Below, piece after piece: positions 18,135 through 26,844 of a stretch of DNA of 64,000 nt. Under the pieces are notes generated by a model. The model was not told the DNA's origin. It saw only the letters and a program-made list of their open reading frames with translations, and made no database searches. Position 1 is the stretch's first letter, and every line of letters starts with the position of its first letter. The stretch lies in NCBI GenBank assembly GCA_052033505.1, contig JBPOJN010000002.1:13460-77459 (forward strand). Reading direction: 5' to 3'. Source of the stretch: JBPOJN01 sp052033505. Its GTDB lineage: Bacteria; UBA10199; JACPAL01; GCA-016699445. The translations under genes and the position numbers were made by a program.

Positions 18135-18752
18135 ATGGCAGACGCGAAGTCACCTCTCAATTTGACCACGCTTTCCGAATATTTCCGAGGACTCATTCAC
18201 GAGGCCTTGGATCATCGGAAGCGGAGCCGTTCGATTCAAACTCCGGAGGCCGTGGAATTTTATCTGGTCAATCTTCTCCAAGGTTGCCTCTCTACGGAAG
18301 CCCTCTATCCCTCGCCTCCGGAAGGTTTCAAAGAAGAACCCTTGGCTCTTTTGTTTTTGAAGGCATCTCAATCGCGGGACGACGTGCGGGTCGCGTTACT
18401 GCGGAGGTTGGGGGATTTCTCGCTCTTCATCTCCGGTTTTTTCCCGGCGAGCTTGGGCCGGCGGTTGGTGGACGTGGATTACTACATCCAGATGGGTGAG
18501 ACGGCGTACGGAAACCTATCGCAAATCCTGGTGCGGCGTGCGGCCTTGCGGGAGATCTTCACCGAATTGGCCCGGCGGTTCGTTGTTTACGCCGACATCC
18601 TATCCGAAGTCAGTGAGAGGAGCCGCATGCAAAATCACACCGATCTCTTGCGGCTTTACGAACATTGGCTGAAAACGGGTAGCGAACGTACCGCGAAGCT
18701 TCTCTCTGATGCGGGGATCCTTCCGGTCAAAACGCCCCATTCACCGAATTGA
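18135..18752 (+). CDS. Hypothetical helical protein, 205 aa
   Basis: A soluble, almost wholly helical protein with no signal sequence or recognised domain. Charged helices alternate with hydrophobic ones (LGDFSLFISGFFPASLGRRLV at about 100-120, possibly a buried hairpin). It has a perfect -10 box TATAAT at 18120-18125, only nine bases before the ATG, with GAGCGAGG between, so the leader would be very short. It stands alone between the polymerase operon and a convergent lipoprotein gene. Confidence 0.65.
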   Translation: MADAKSPLNLTTLSEYFRGLIHEALDHRKRSRSIQTPEAVEFYLVNLLQGCLSTEALYPSPPEGFKEEPLALLFLKASQSRDDVRVALLRRLGDFSLFISGFFPASLGRRLVDVDYYIQMGETAYGNLSQILVRRAALREIFTELARRFVVYADILSEVSERSRMQNHTDLLRLYEHWLKTGSERTAKLLSDAGILPVKTPHSPN

Positions 18753-18839
18753 AATTTCTGCTTCAGTTTGGAGCCGGCCTTCATCGAGCTTTATTTTCTG
18801 CGAAGACGTCCGGTGTGGACTTGAGGGACTCTGGAATGA

Positions 18840-20207
18840 TCAGCGAAAGCCTTCGGGTTGCAGCAGAGACTGAAGGGCTCTGTGGACGCCTGCAAAATGC
18901 CGTTCTCGGACGGCCCCGAAAATGTTTCTCATTAAACTTCCATCGTCCTGGGTCACGAAGCGTTCCGGAACATAATGGTCGGAGTATTCGTCGGGATTTC
19001 CCAGATAATGCAGATACTCATGGGGAAAACGGCGTTCCGCATCGTCGATGCTGATTTGATGCGTGGAAGGGCGAATGACGTGGCAAGAGCCCGGCGTCAG
19101 TGGGCGACAAGCCTCCGTCGTATCGCGGTAGAACTGGACTGGAATCCCGTCATCCGTGAATGAAACGCTGAAATTGATGTGAGAGGCATTGCCGAGAGGT
19201 TCTTGAAGGATACTGGTCAGGCCATTTTGCATGGAGGTGACGGGTATGTCGACGAAGGCCTCGGCAAAGTAGATAGGTTTGATCCGTACGTTTACGAATG
19301 TTCCGTGTTCCCGAAAATAATTAATATAATATTCATGCCAACTGACGAGCTCCCGGCTCGATCCGTTCAAGTGGAAGACTGAGGTATAGACTCGAGATTG
19401 TCCGAACTGGGTCTCCGCATTTTTCCGAAATAAAGTGAAGAGTGCTTCACCCTGATCGCTTCGTAAGGTCAGCGACATATTCGCATCGTTGCAAGAAAAG
19501 CCGCCACCGTCGGCTCTGGATACCTCTCCGCGGCCATTGATGCTTCCGGCGGGCATCTTGCGCTCGTCGAAAATTAACCCGTTTCGGATCTGATATTGCC
19601 GCGCTTGTACCTCGCCGCACAACATCTGACCGCTCTCCGGAAACGAGTCATACACGTTGTATCCGCCGTCTTCGAAGCGCGCCGCTAATCCTTTTAGCTG
19701 CGTCACGTCTCCGGCGATGAATCGTCCCTCGTCCCACAAAACCAATGTGCCACTGAAGAATGCATATCCTACCGGATCATCCTCCGGATTTTCGCGGAGG
19801 AATCCGTATTGGATGGTATAGCTTTTTCCTTTGTAGGCCACTTTCCCGGAAGTCACCGGTGCGTCGCGGTAGTAATTGAACATACGGTCCACATTCGGAG
19901 CCGATAAAACGTAACCGTCTTGAAAAATGGCATACGTCGTATCGCTTTTGCCACGATCCGGGTTGCAGAATCCGTCCGCATTCGTGGTGCAAGGGATTCC
20001 GTCGATCACCGTTTTATATCCCGAGCCCATCAAGGGGACGACGCCCATATTCTTACCGGCTTGTTGATTGGATATGCGCGATGTGAGCGGGGCGTAGACG
20101 TCTTTGAGATCGTTTCGAGGTTTCGTTTTTTGCGGACAATTCGACAAAGCGGTAAAAGCGAAGAGGCTTGTGGCGAAGGAGGCTGGAAGCCTGCGAAGAA
20201 CGCTCAT
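18840..20207 (-). CDS. Metzincin-like metallopeptidase lipoprotein
   Basis: 455 residues. Signal peptide with ALSNC (Cys24) as probable lipobox. Near the C-terminus the sequence HEYLHYLGNPDEY (396-408) fits the metzincin zinc motif HExxHxxGxx(H/D), with Asp406 in the place of the third ligand. About 18 residues later DGSLMRN offers a Met-turn (Met426). Together these make a zinc endopeptidase likely. The 370 residues in front are mostly beta and contain several Cys pairs (CTTNADGFC); they could be a propeptide or substrate-binding module. The fit to a named metzincin family is not clear. The gene stands alone; the product should act in the periplasm or at the cell surface. Confidence 0.65.
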   Translation of the reverse strand: MSVLRRLPASFATSLFAFTALSNCPQKTKPRNDLKDVYAPLTSRISNQQAGKNMGVVPLMGSGYKTVIDGIPCTTNADGFCNPDRGKSDTTYAIFQDGYVLSAPNVDRMFNYYRDAPVTSGKVAYKGKSYTIQYGFLRENPEDDPVGYAFFSGTLVLWDEGRFIAGDVTQLKGLAARFEDGGYNVYDSFPESGQMLCGEVQARQYQIRNGLIFDERKMPAGSINGRGEVSRADGGGFSCNDANMSLTLRSDQGEALFTLFRKNAETQFGQSRVYTSVFHLNGSSRELVSWHEYYINYFREHGTFVNVRIKPIYFAEAFVDIPVTSMQNGLTSILQEPLGNASHINFSVSFTDDGIPVQFYRDTTEACRPLTPGSCHVIRPSTHQISIDDAERRFPHEYLHYLGNPDEYSDHYVPERFVTQDDGSLMRNIFGAVRERHFAGVHRALQSLLQPEGFR

Positions 20208-20309
20208 GACGGCTCCTATCTATCCCCTGAAGTAAAGGATCGGTGCCAGCACGGAGAAGTTGTTTCTATTTTCTATTATCTCTCGACGCTCCGCGGCTTG
20301 AGTGCAATT

Positions 20310-20855
20310 TCAAGGAATGACCGCGGCCTGGCTTTCGACGGTTTTCTTCAGATTCGCCAGGCCTTTCTCGAACTCCCCACCGATCATTTTATCGCAATTC
20401 ATGAAGATCCCGAAAAACCGGAAAAGGAAATTTTGCTGACCGCTCACACTCCAAGTGACTTTGGTGCCTTCGGGGACTGGGGTTAACGAGATTTCGGCGA
20501 TCTGGGACATGTGGAAGGGTCTTGTATAGGTCAGCTGCGTTTTGGTCGACCGGTTCGGAATGCTTTCGATGACTAGGGCCTCGCCCGTGCCCATTTGGCC
20601 ATTGCTGTCCCAGCTGGATTTGGAGCCCACGCCTTCTTCGGGACCGGAGTAGTTCATCACGACGTTCGGATCGGACTCGCGCCACGGCATCCAGTCGTTG
20701 GCCTTCTTCGAATTATTGATGTGGGGAAAGATCGCTTCGGGAGAGGCGTTGATGACGATATCGCGGGCGACAAACATATCAGGTGATTTCGTGGCGGCAT
20801 ACAGGGCCAAGGCTCCAAGAATGAGAGCGATGCCGATCCCTATTTTTTTAAACAT
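20310..20855 (-). CDS. SRPBCC-fold protein (polyketide cyclase/START-like), membrane-anchored
   Basis: 181 residues, starting at the ATG at 20855, which has GAGGGA six bases before it. Residues 1-22 form one hydrophobic segment, a signal anchor. Residues about 30-175 match the SRPBCC helix-grip fold: VINASPEAIFPHINNSKKANDW, PWRESDPNVVMNY, GVGSKSSWDSNGQMGTG and EGTKVTWSVSGQQNF. This is the pattern of polyketide cyclase / dehydrase-like proteins common near regulators in Gram-negative bacteria. Such proteins bind hydrophobic ligands; the ligand is not known. A monocistronic gene. Confidence 0.85.
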   Translation of the reverse strand: MFKKIGIGIALILGALALYAATKSPDMFVARDIVINASPEAIFPHINNSKKANDWMPWRESDPNVVMNYSGPEEGVGSKSSWDSNGQMGTGEALVIESIPNRSTKTQLTYTRPFHMSQIAEISLTPVPEGTKVTWSVSGQQNFLFRFFGIFMNCDKMIGGEFEKGLANLKKTVESQAAVIP

Positions 20856-21070
20856 AAGTGTTTCCCTCGTTTCATCTCTCTTGCGGCTACGTGCGGCGGC
20901 GATTTTTTGCAATCCGAAAAATGGATGGGGTCGTCCGGGTTTCGAACTGGTTCGCATATATCGAGCAATATCCTCTCATTATTTCATGGCCCGCCATTTG
21001 CTTTGATTGTGAAAGCTTTGCGGGGCACCATGTATTTGCAGCTTAGACAGGAATTCCTTCTTGACCATGA

Positions 21071-21084
21071 CCCCTTTAAAGGGG
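21071..21084. promoter_or_regulatory. Perfect palindrome before toxin-antitoxin pair
   Basis: CCCCTTTAAAGGGG, a 14-base perfect palindrome ending nine bases before the toxin ATG. Its right arm also supplies the AAAGGGG that would serve as Shine-Dalgarno. Placement fits an operator bound by the HTH antitoxin encoded downstream, which would block both promoter clearance and translation start. Confidence 0.5.
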
Positions 21085-21093
21085 ACACTCGCT

Positions 21094-21411
21094 ATGGGCA
21101 TTAAAGTTGTTTATTACGAAACCGCCCGCGGCGACCACCCGGTGAAGGATTATATCGAAGATCTCCCTGATCGCGAGCGGGCTAAAGTGGTGGCTTTGGT
21201 CGATTATTTGTCCGAAAAAGTCGTGCTTCATGAGCCTCAGGCCAAGAAGTTGTCGGGTTATCCCGGTCTTTGCGAATTGAGGCCCGGAAGCCATCGGGTC
21301 TTTTATTGTTATCATGAGGGTAAGGTGGTGCTGCTTCACGCTTTTCGTAAAAAATCCAATAAGACGCCTATTAGAGAATTAGAGACGGCCTTTTACCGGA
21401 TGAAGGAATAA
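21094..21411 (+). CDS. higB: HigB/Gp49-like toxin
   Basis: 105 residues from the ATG at 21094; an upstream in-frame ATG would pass through the palindrome. The protein matches the phage-derived Gp49-like/HigB family of the RelE superfamily: VYYETARGDHPVKDYI at the start, then KKLSGYPGLCELRPGSHRVFYCYHEGKVVLLHAFRKK, the typical core strands with conserved basic residues. Family members cut mRNA on the ribosome. It is followed after 14 bases by the antitoxin, giving the toxin-first order of higBA. Confidence 0.85.
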   Translation: MGIKVVYYETARGDHPVKDYIEDLPDRERAKVVALVDYLSEKVVLHEPQAKKLSGYPGLCELRPGSHRVFYCYHEGKVVLLHAFRKKSNKTPIRELETAFYRMKE

Positions 21412-21425
21412 GAGGAGGACGCGTC

Positions 21426-21710
21426 ATGAAAACGGGAGGCGATTTTCATAAGGACTTGGAGAAAGACCTCAAAAAAACGAAGTTCGAGGTTTACTTTAAA
21501 AAAGAAAAGGAACGCCTCCGGCTGGCGGAGAGACTACGCGGTGCTATGACCAAATCGCATTTATCTGTCCGAAAGGTGGCAAGCCTCATGGGGACCAGCA
21601 AGTCTCAAGTGGAACGCATGATAAGCGATCCTCAGGCGAATATCGGAATCGATACTCTGATCAAGTTCGCGTCGGTCGTGGGGAAGCGGGTTGAGATTAG
21701 TTTAAGGTAG
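21426..21710 (+). CDS. higA: HigA-like antitoxin (XRE HTH)
   Basis: 94 residues, with AGAGGAGG before the ATG. The N-terminal 40 residues are highly charged and helical (probably the toxin-binding part); residues about 45-92 form an XRE-type helix-turn-helix (LSVRKVASLMGTSKSQVERMIS), then VVGKRVEISLR. It should neutralise the HigB toxin and repress the operon at the palindrome upstream. Confidence 0.85.
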   Translation: MKTGGDFHKDLEKDLKKTKFEVYFKKEKERLRLAERLRGAMTKSHLSVRKVASLMGTSKSQVERMISDPQANIGIDTLIKFASVVGKRVEISLR

Positions 21711-21839
21711 TACCGCGGCACAACCGGCGCTGTAGGCTGCGGGTTGACGTATTGCAGTGAGAGCGGCGACCGTGGCGTGGGGAGTTTGCGAAGTCCGTTC
21801 GTTCAATTCGGCAAGATCTCCGGAGGCAGGATGCCTTTT

Positions 21840-23075
21840 TCAATATAGATCCGCCACCGTGCCTCCCGCCTGAGACGGTTTCAAAAAGCGCACGAGATAA
21901 ATGCAGCCTAAAGCTCCCGCCACGGAGAGATATCCGATCCAGTTGAATCGCAGGATTTCGCCGGTGGGCGCCTGAAGCATGATGCGGCCGCCCAGATAGG
22001 CCGCGATGCCGGAGGAGAATTGTTGCACCGACGCGTTCAAGCTCATGAAGCCGCCGCGGTAACGTGGTTCGATGCTGCCGACCATCAGCGCCATCGCGGG
22101 CACCATGCGGCCGGACATGCAGATCATGAAAAATGACGTCACGGCGATTGCGGGAACCAGCGGGACGCGCGGGAGATGCGTCAGTCCCAAGATCGCCACG
22201 ACCGCGATCGCCGACACCCAATCGAAGACGAGACGCTTGCCCGCGCGGTCGGCCCAACGGCCGATGAGGTTCATGCTGAAAATCGTAAACGATCCACCCG
22301 CGAGATAGATGAGAGGCAGTTGTTTTTCGGTGAAGCCGACGTTCGCGACCATGTAATTGCTGATGTAAGGAAAGATCAAAAATCCCGTCGTGGTCATCAC
22401 AGCCATGAAGAGAAAAGCCATGCGATGATCTGGATGCAGCAGTACGGTCAGCATGCGTTTGATCGTGTGCTCTTCAGAAACGTGCTTCAAGTGTCCTCGC
22501 AGTGAGGGTAGTATTTTTAAGACCGCGATCCAGACAAGCGCGCTTAGAAACGCCAGGCCGAAAAAAGGAACGTGCCAGCTCAAACGTGACGCGAGCATAA
22601 GACCGATCGGCACTCCGCAAATCGAGGCCACGGAAAAAGACGACATCACCACCCCCATGGCCGCCCCACGCCGTTCTTCAGGCACGACGTCGCCGACGAT
22701 CGCCAAGATCAACGCGCCTGCGACGCCGCCGAACGCACCGGCAACGACGCGCGCCGCGACGAGCAAGGGATAGGTCGGCGCGAGCGCGCACAAAAACGTA
22801 CCCACGATGAAGCCAAAATACAGCCAGATCAACGCCGGCCGCCGATCGATGCGATCCAAAAAAAGCCCGGCGGCGACGCCCGAGATTCCCGCGCTGACAG
22901 CGTAGGCGGAAACGATCAACCCGAATTGCGAAGGCAAGATGTGGAATACCCTCATGTATTGCGGACCGAGCGGCATGATGATCAGGAAATCCACGATGAC
23001 CGTGAATTGGATCGCGGCGATGAGAATCAAGAGCCAGCGTTCGTGAAGAGCCGCATGAGCGTGAATTTTATTCAT
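21840..23075 (-). CDS. MFS transporter (DHA1-type)
   Basis: 411 residues, about 12 membrane segments. The opening QFTVIVDFLIIMPLGPQYMRVFHILPSQFGLIVSAYAVSAG and motif A region LDRIDRRPALIWLYFGF match the DHA1 family of drug and sugar exporters (AraJ/YdhP/sugar efflux group). Proton-driven export across the inner membrane is expected; substrate unknown. The start ATG is the first in frame; the gene is divergent from the cheW remnant region and convergent with the toxin-antitoxin pair. Confidence 0.88.
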   Translation of the reverse strand: MNKIHAHAALHERWLLILIAAIQFTVIVDFLIIMPLGPQYMRVFHILPSQFGLIVSAYAVSAGISGVAAGLFLDRIDRRPALIWLYFGFIVGTFLCALAPTYPLLVAARVVAGAFGGVAGALILAIVGDVVPEERRGAAMGVVMSSFSVASICGVPIGLMLASRLSWHVPFFGLAFLSALVWIAVLKILPSLRGHLKHVSEEHTIKRMLTVLLHPDHRMAFLFMAVMTTTGFLIFPYISNYMVANVGFTEKQLPLIYLAGGSFTIFSMNLIGRWADRAGKRLVFDWVSAIAVVAILGLTHLPRVPLVPAIAVTSFFMICMSGRMVPAMALMVGSIEPRYRGGFMSLNASVQQFSSGIAAYLGGRIMLQAPTGEILRFNWIGYLSVAGALGCIYLVRFLKPSQAGGTVADLY

Positions 23076-23187
23076 CGCCGTGCAAGATACGAGGTTGGTA
23101 AAAATAATTCCATGTGGAAAATTTTAGCCAACTTTTCGAAAAATAAATTCACATCCGCGCAAGGATTCGTTGGCCCGAAAAAAATAA

Positions 23188-23331
23188 ATGTTAGGGATCT
23201 TTCTTCATGGGAAAAAAGACGGGACGATTCAGGCCGTCCTCTTCGAGATCGGCGTCGAATGCTACGGCGTCGACGTTTTATTGCTCGATGAAATCGTTCC
23301 CATCCTGGAAATCAGTTCCATCGCGTCCTGA
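23188..23331 (+). pseudogene. cheW: Truncated CheW-domain fragment, 47 codons
   Basis: A short open frame from ATG 23188 to TGA 23329-23331. After ten residues it reads IQAVLFEIGVECYGVDVLLL then DEIVPILEISSI. This is the first beta-strand pair of the CheW domain (pattern F-x-I/L-G-x-E-x-Y-G-V/I-x-V-x-x-V-x-E-I). It stops just where the next CheW segment should begin, so about two thirds of the domain is missing. No ribosome binding site is seen. No other chemotaxis gene lies in the window. Best read as the remnant of a lost cheW-like gene. Confidence 0.6.
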
Positions 23332-23553
23332 CGCCCGAAAATTAATAGACGGATGATTCAAGCCGACATCATCATCAGGAAAATCAAGGCTGATACCACG
23401 ATAGATTCGATCATACCCGCAGAGTAGCGTGCCTCAGAGCCTTCAGAAATAGGGCTTTCCCGGGTTTTTCAACCGGGGAATCCCGCGACGCTGAGCGAAA
23501 TAAAACCATAAAAACATTACATGTGCGCTCGGATCCGTGACAGAGCGGTCCCT
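23332..23553. other. Non-coding stretch after the cheW remnant
   Basis: Together with 23076-23187 this makes a gap of almost 480 bases with only the CheW fragment in it. It holds a GC-rich imperfect hairpin (TTCCCGG...CCGGGGAA around 23457-23480) not followed by a T run. No further coding sequence is visible; it may be decayed gene sequence. Confidence 0.4.
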
Positions 23554-24435
23554 ATGAAAATGAAACCTATTGTACGATCCGCCGCCCTCCTGATCGGATT
23601 TTGCTTACCCGTCTTCATCGCCGCCGCGCAGGAGGCGCCCGAGACCGGCATCGCGCGCACACCCAAGAACTTCGTCTTTTTCCCGAAAGGCGACCTGTTT
23701 CTCCCGCTCTTGGGGGATTTGAAGGAACCTCGTTTTTCGGCGGGCGTTATTTTCTATAAAAATCCCACGCAGCATTTCGCGGCGGCCTCGGTCAGTTTCG
23801 GAGAGCGTTTCCACATCCTGCGTTATTCCCCGTTCCGGGAAAACGAAGGTCTGCAGTGGAGCATCGACGGCGGCATCGTCTCGCTTTTTAATTTCCAGAC
23901 GCCGTCGGTGAACCTGATCAACGCCGATTACTTCGGCGGGCTTCCCTTGTCCTTGCGGCACAAGGCTTGGTCGTTCCGTCTGCGCCCCTATCATCAAAGT
24001 TCCCACTTGGGTGACGAGTTCCTGCTCACCTCGCGGACGCCGCGCGTGAATTTCAGCTACGAAGCCGTGGAACTCCTGTCGTCTTATGACTGGAAGACGT
24101 TGCGTTTTTACGGGGGCGCCGAGTTCCTGATCCGTCGCAATCCCGCGCTCGATCGCTGGATCCTTCACGGCGGTGGCGAATGGTTCCATGACAAGGCGCT
24201 TTTCTGGAAGGCCTATCCGTTCGTCGCGATCGATTTGAAATCCTACGAAGAACACGATTTTTTCGTGAACACCTCGGGGAAATTGGGCGTGCAATTCCGA
24301 GGCGGTCCGGCGCGTACGAACCAAGGCCGCAGCCTTTTCGTGAGTCTGCAAGGTTATTATGGCCACTCGCCGCACGGACAATTCTATCAGGAGAAGGTTT
24401 TTTTTACGGGTCTCGATCTCACGTTCGATTTTTGA
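23554..24435 (+). CDS. DUF1207 outer-membrane protein
   Basis: 293 residues from the ATG at 23554; a Sec signal peptide ends at AAAQEAPE (about residue 25). The mature part starts NFVFFPKGDLFLPLLGDLKEPRFSAGVIF, the hallmark of DUF1207. It continues with alternating aromatic strands ending in TFDF, typical of an outer-membrane beta-barrel. The family is uncharacterised, found in Gram-negative bacteria. The gene has no close operon partner; the next gene starts 34 bases later in the same direction and might be co-transcribed. Confidence 0.75.
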   Translation: MKMKPIVRSAALLIGFCLPVFIAAAQEAPETGIARTPKNFVFFPKGDLFLPLLGDLKEPRFSAGVIFYKNPTQHFAAASVSFGERFHILRYSPFRENEGLQWSIDGGIVSLFNFQTPSVNLINADYFGGLPLSLRHKAWSFRLRPYHQSSHLGDEFLLTSRTPRVNFSYEAVELLSSYDWKTLRFYGGAEFLIRRNPALDRWILHGGGEWFHDKALFWKAYPFVAIDLKSYEEHDFFVNTSGKLGVQFRGGPARTNQGRSLFVSLQGYYGHSPHGQFYQEKVFFTGLDLTFDF

Positions 24436-24469
24436 GGATTCCCGCCCGAAAATCTGACAAAAACGCTCC

Positions 24470-25102
24470 ATGCTCAAAAGCTTCGACGACTTCCTGGCCG
24501 ACAGCAACGATCGCGGACACGTGATCGGGACCTGGGGTTTTCACTCCAACGTCGATTTTACGCGCATGCGGTCGGAAGAAACCAACGTCTGGTTTTTCGA
24601 GCAGATGTTCAATTTCCTGCGCGCGTTTTTCGGATTGGTCCTGCCAGATTCCCTCGAAATCATCACGCACAACGCGACCCAGCGCATTGAACGCAAAAAC
24701 CTCGATCAAATGACCTTTCTCGACGAGCTCATGTTGATCATGAAGAAATTGAAAGAACCGATGTGGACCGCGAAGCTGAACCTGAACATCATCGGTCTCC
24801 TGCGGACAGCGCACGATCCCGAGCATCCGATCCGTTTGCAGATCCAAGAACCCACGTCGTTCATCTGCTGGGGAGGCCCGGACGAGACGGGATTCCAGAA
24901 TTTTTCGATCGGTTACACTCTCTTCTCTTCGACCGTCCTGCAAGGCGACCACATGGAATTATGGTCGATGAATCAGCCGATTTTAGAAAAAGCTTTGAGG
25001 AAATGGGAAGAACAGACCGGCCGCATGATCGAGGTCGTGGATTCAACAGGCGGTGCGCCGGTGCATCGGTATGGATTCGGACGCGGTGGGAAGAAACGTT
25101 AA
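24470..25102 (+). CDS. Hypothetical protein, 210 aa
   Basis: A soluble alpha/beta protein with no signal peptide and no family I recognise. It has conserved-looking aromatic and histidine motifs (GTWGFHSNVDFTRMRSEETNVWFF near the start; SFICWGGPDETGFQNFSIGY in the middle), which suggests a ligand-binding or enzymatic protein rather than a structural one. Its stop overlaps that of the convergent PP2C gene by four bases (TTAA shared). Confidence 0.7.
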   Translation: MLKSFDDFLADSNDRGHVIGTWGFHSNVDFTRMRSEETNVWFFEQMFNFLRAFFGLVLPDSLEIITHNATQRIERKNLDQMTFLDELMLIMKKLKEPMWTAKLNLNIIGLLRTAHDPEHPIRLQIQEPTSFICWGGPDETGFQNFSIGYTLFSSTVLQGDHMELWSMNQPILEKALRKWEEQTGRMIEVVDSTGGAPVHRYGFGRGGKKR

Positions 25103-26811
25103 GTCTGCCGTCTCACAACTCTCATTCCACGTGATGTGATTCTTTCGGCCGTGTTGTCGCCGCCATCGCGAACTTTTTCCAAAGGACGATAGGCCAATGG
25201 CCACTGTTTAGACTCTGATTCTCCGTTAGCCTCAGGTACGATGATGACCAGCAAGGTGCGGTTGTCGTTGACCGGTGGCGGCAGAACGATGCCGCTTAAT
25301 GCCTGCGAGGCCTGGGAGAGTTCGGGGCTCTGACTCAGAGGTTCGCTCGGGCGATGAATGAGATGGTCGATCACTTTCGCAAATTCGTGTGCCGGAACCA
25401 CGTGTAAGATCTGTTCGAATATCTTAAAAAGATCCCGGTGCGGAAAATTGCGATGAAAATGCCTGCGGATTTCAGAGGAAAGGTGCGTCTCGAAATGCTC
25501 GATCAAACTTCCCGCGAGACCGTCTGACATTGCCACTACGATGCTGCCGGCTTTCGCTTTAGCGCGGTAGATCTTAGGGTTGCGCTGCAATGCGGAATTC
25601 GTGATGTATTTTTCCGGAGATACCTGTGCATCGGTATAGCCTTCGATACGCACCGTTTCTTCCTCGAAGACAAAAAGAAATAAGGGTGAATCTCCGGACG
25701 AGGCGATGCTCATTTCCTCGTTAACGATCAAAAAGCTCGTCGCGACCGTGTTAGGAGTAGACCGTTCGTCGTCTGCGTCGATTTCCGAGGTGTGAAAACG
25801 CGACTGACTTTCTGTCGCCAGGCTGCCAGCATCATGAACGTCTTCAATGAGGGGCAATCGGTTTTCGCGGAGATGTTTCAAAAGTTCAGCGTGACTTCCT
25901 TGGCAAAAAGCGCTTGAAGCCACTTCGCCAATCGCATTGCCCCCCACTCCATCAGCGACAATCCCGTAAGACACCGTATCGCCGGACTGAGTGACGAAAT
26001 GAGAATAAAATAAACTGTCCTCTTGATGGGCGCGGCCTCCGGTGAGCGTGAATCCATAGACTCCGGCCTGTTCGTCGAGAATCCGAGCTTCGGCGCCCCC
26101 GCCCACGATGCGAGCCTTGCCGTATTTCACAAAGGCTAGGGCCTTTAAGTCCACTTCCTGGTCGATATACGATACAATTTTTTCGGTACGGGGATTGGTA
26201 CCGCCAAAATAAAGGCTTCGCGGAGTTCCATGAGTGACCGTGGGCTTTGAAGCGCGATGCGGAACTTCCTCTAACATTTGTGATATTTGATAAAGCCTGG
26301 GTTGATCTTTCGTGTGAAGAATTCCCCCGCATAGCAGGTGAGTCATTCCTATTTCGAGTGCGTAAAGAGCAAGTTCTGCGTGATCAGGATGGTTTAGAAA
26401 AAAAAGACTTCCTGACTTCATCAAGGACGGTGCGAGATAGGTAGATTCCAGCCATAGCCCTAGATATTTTTTTTTCACATATTCGTCGACATTGACTGTC
26501 GGCAACTTGAGATCCGAAAGCGCATGATAGTGTAAGTTCAGCTCAGGGCCTCTGATCACGAGACTTGTTGCATCGCTTGCCGCATCGCAGCGAAGTGCCA
26601 AAGGAGGTTTGATGCCCGCGGCGAAGGTCAATCTAGGGATTTGGGTCTTTTCAAAAGACGCTATGCCGGAATCACCGCGTAACCCCAGCCATTCGACTAA
26701 AAAAAGGTTGGGATCGTTAGGTAATCCAAGATTCTCAGAAATTAATCGCTCTCTACGAGAAATAGAGGGCAATCGGCTCAGATTTCGTAATGCCAAAGGC
26801 GTCCAATGCAT
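25099..26811 (-). CDS. PP2C-type phosphatase domain protein with unknown N-terminal domain
   Basis: 570 residues. Residues about 250-460 carry the PP2C (PPM) fold: GGRAHQEDS (Asp265), GIVADGVGGNAIGEVAS (Asp287 and the Gly pair), ASSGDSPLFLF (about 355-365) and VVAMSDGLAGSL (about 425). These Asp residues bind the two catalytic metals, so the domain should be an active Ser/Thr protein phosphatase. The first 230 residues are of no family I know; they might sense a signal. The end after residue 480 is Pro/Ser-rich and basic. It follows metG by 33 bases at the end of tmk-holB-metG and so is probably part of that operon, although no kinase lies nearby. Confidence 0.8.
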   Translation of the reverse strand: MHWTPLALRNLSRLPSISRRERLISENLGLPNDPNLFLVEWLGLRGDSGIASFEKTQIPRLTFAAGIKPPLALRCDAASDATSLVIRGPELNLHYHALSDLKLPTVNVDEYVKKKYLGLWLESTYLAPSLMKSGSLFFLNHPDHAELALYALEIGMTHLLCGGILHTKDQPRLYQISQMLEEVPHRASKPTVTHGTPRSLYFGGTNPRTEKIVSYIDQEVDLKALAFVKYGKARIVGGGAEARILDEQAGVYGFTLTGGRAHQEDSLFYSHFVTQSGDTVSYGIVADGVGGNAIGEVASSAFCQGSHAELLKHLRENRLPLIEDVHDAGSLATESQSRFHTSEIDADDERSTPNTVATSFLIVNEEMSIASSGDSPLFLFVFEEETVRIEGYTDAQVSPEKYITNSALQRNPKIYRAKAKAGSIVVAMSDGLAGSLIEHFETHLSSEIRRHFHRNFPHRDLFKIFEQILHVVPAHEFAKVIDHLIHRPSEPLSQSPELSQASQALSGIVLPPPVNDNRTLLVIIVPEANGESESKQWPLAYRPLEKVRDGGDNTAERITSRGMRVVRRQT

Positions 26812-26844
26812 GGCCCTGGTATCGAGTTTGGATAAAAAATGTTG

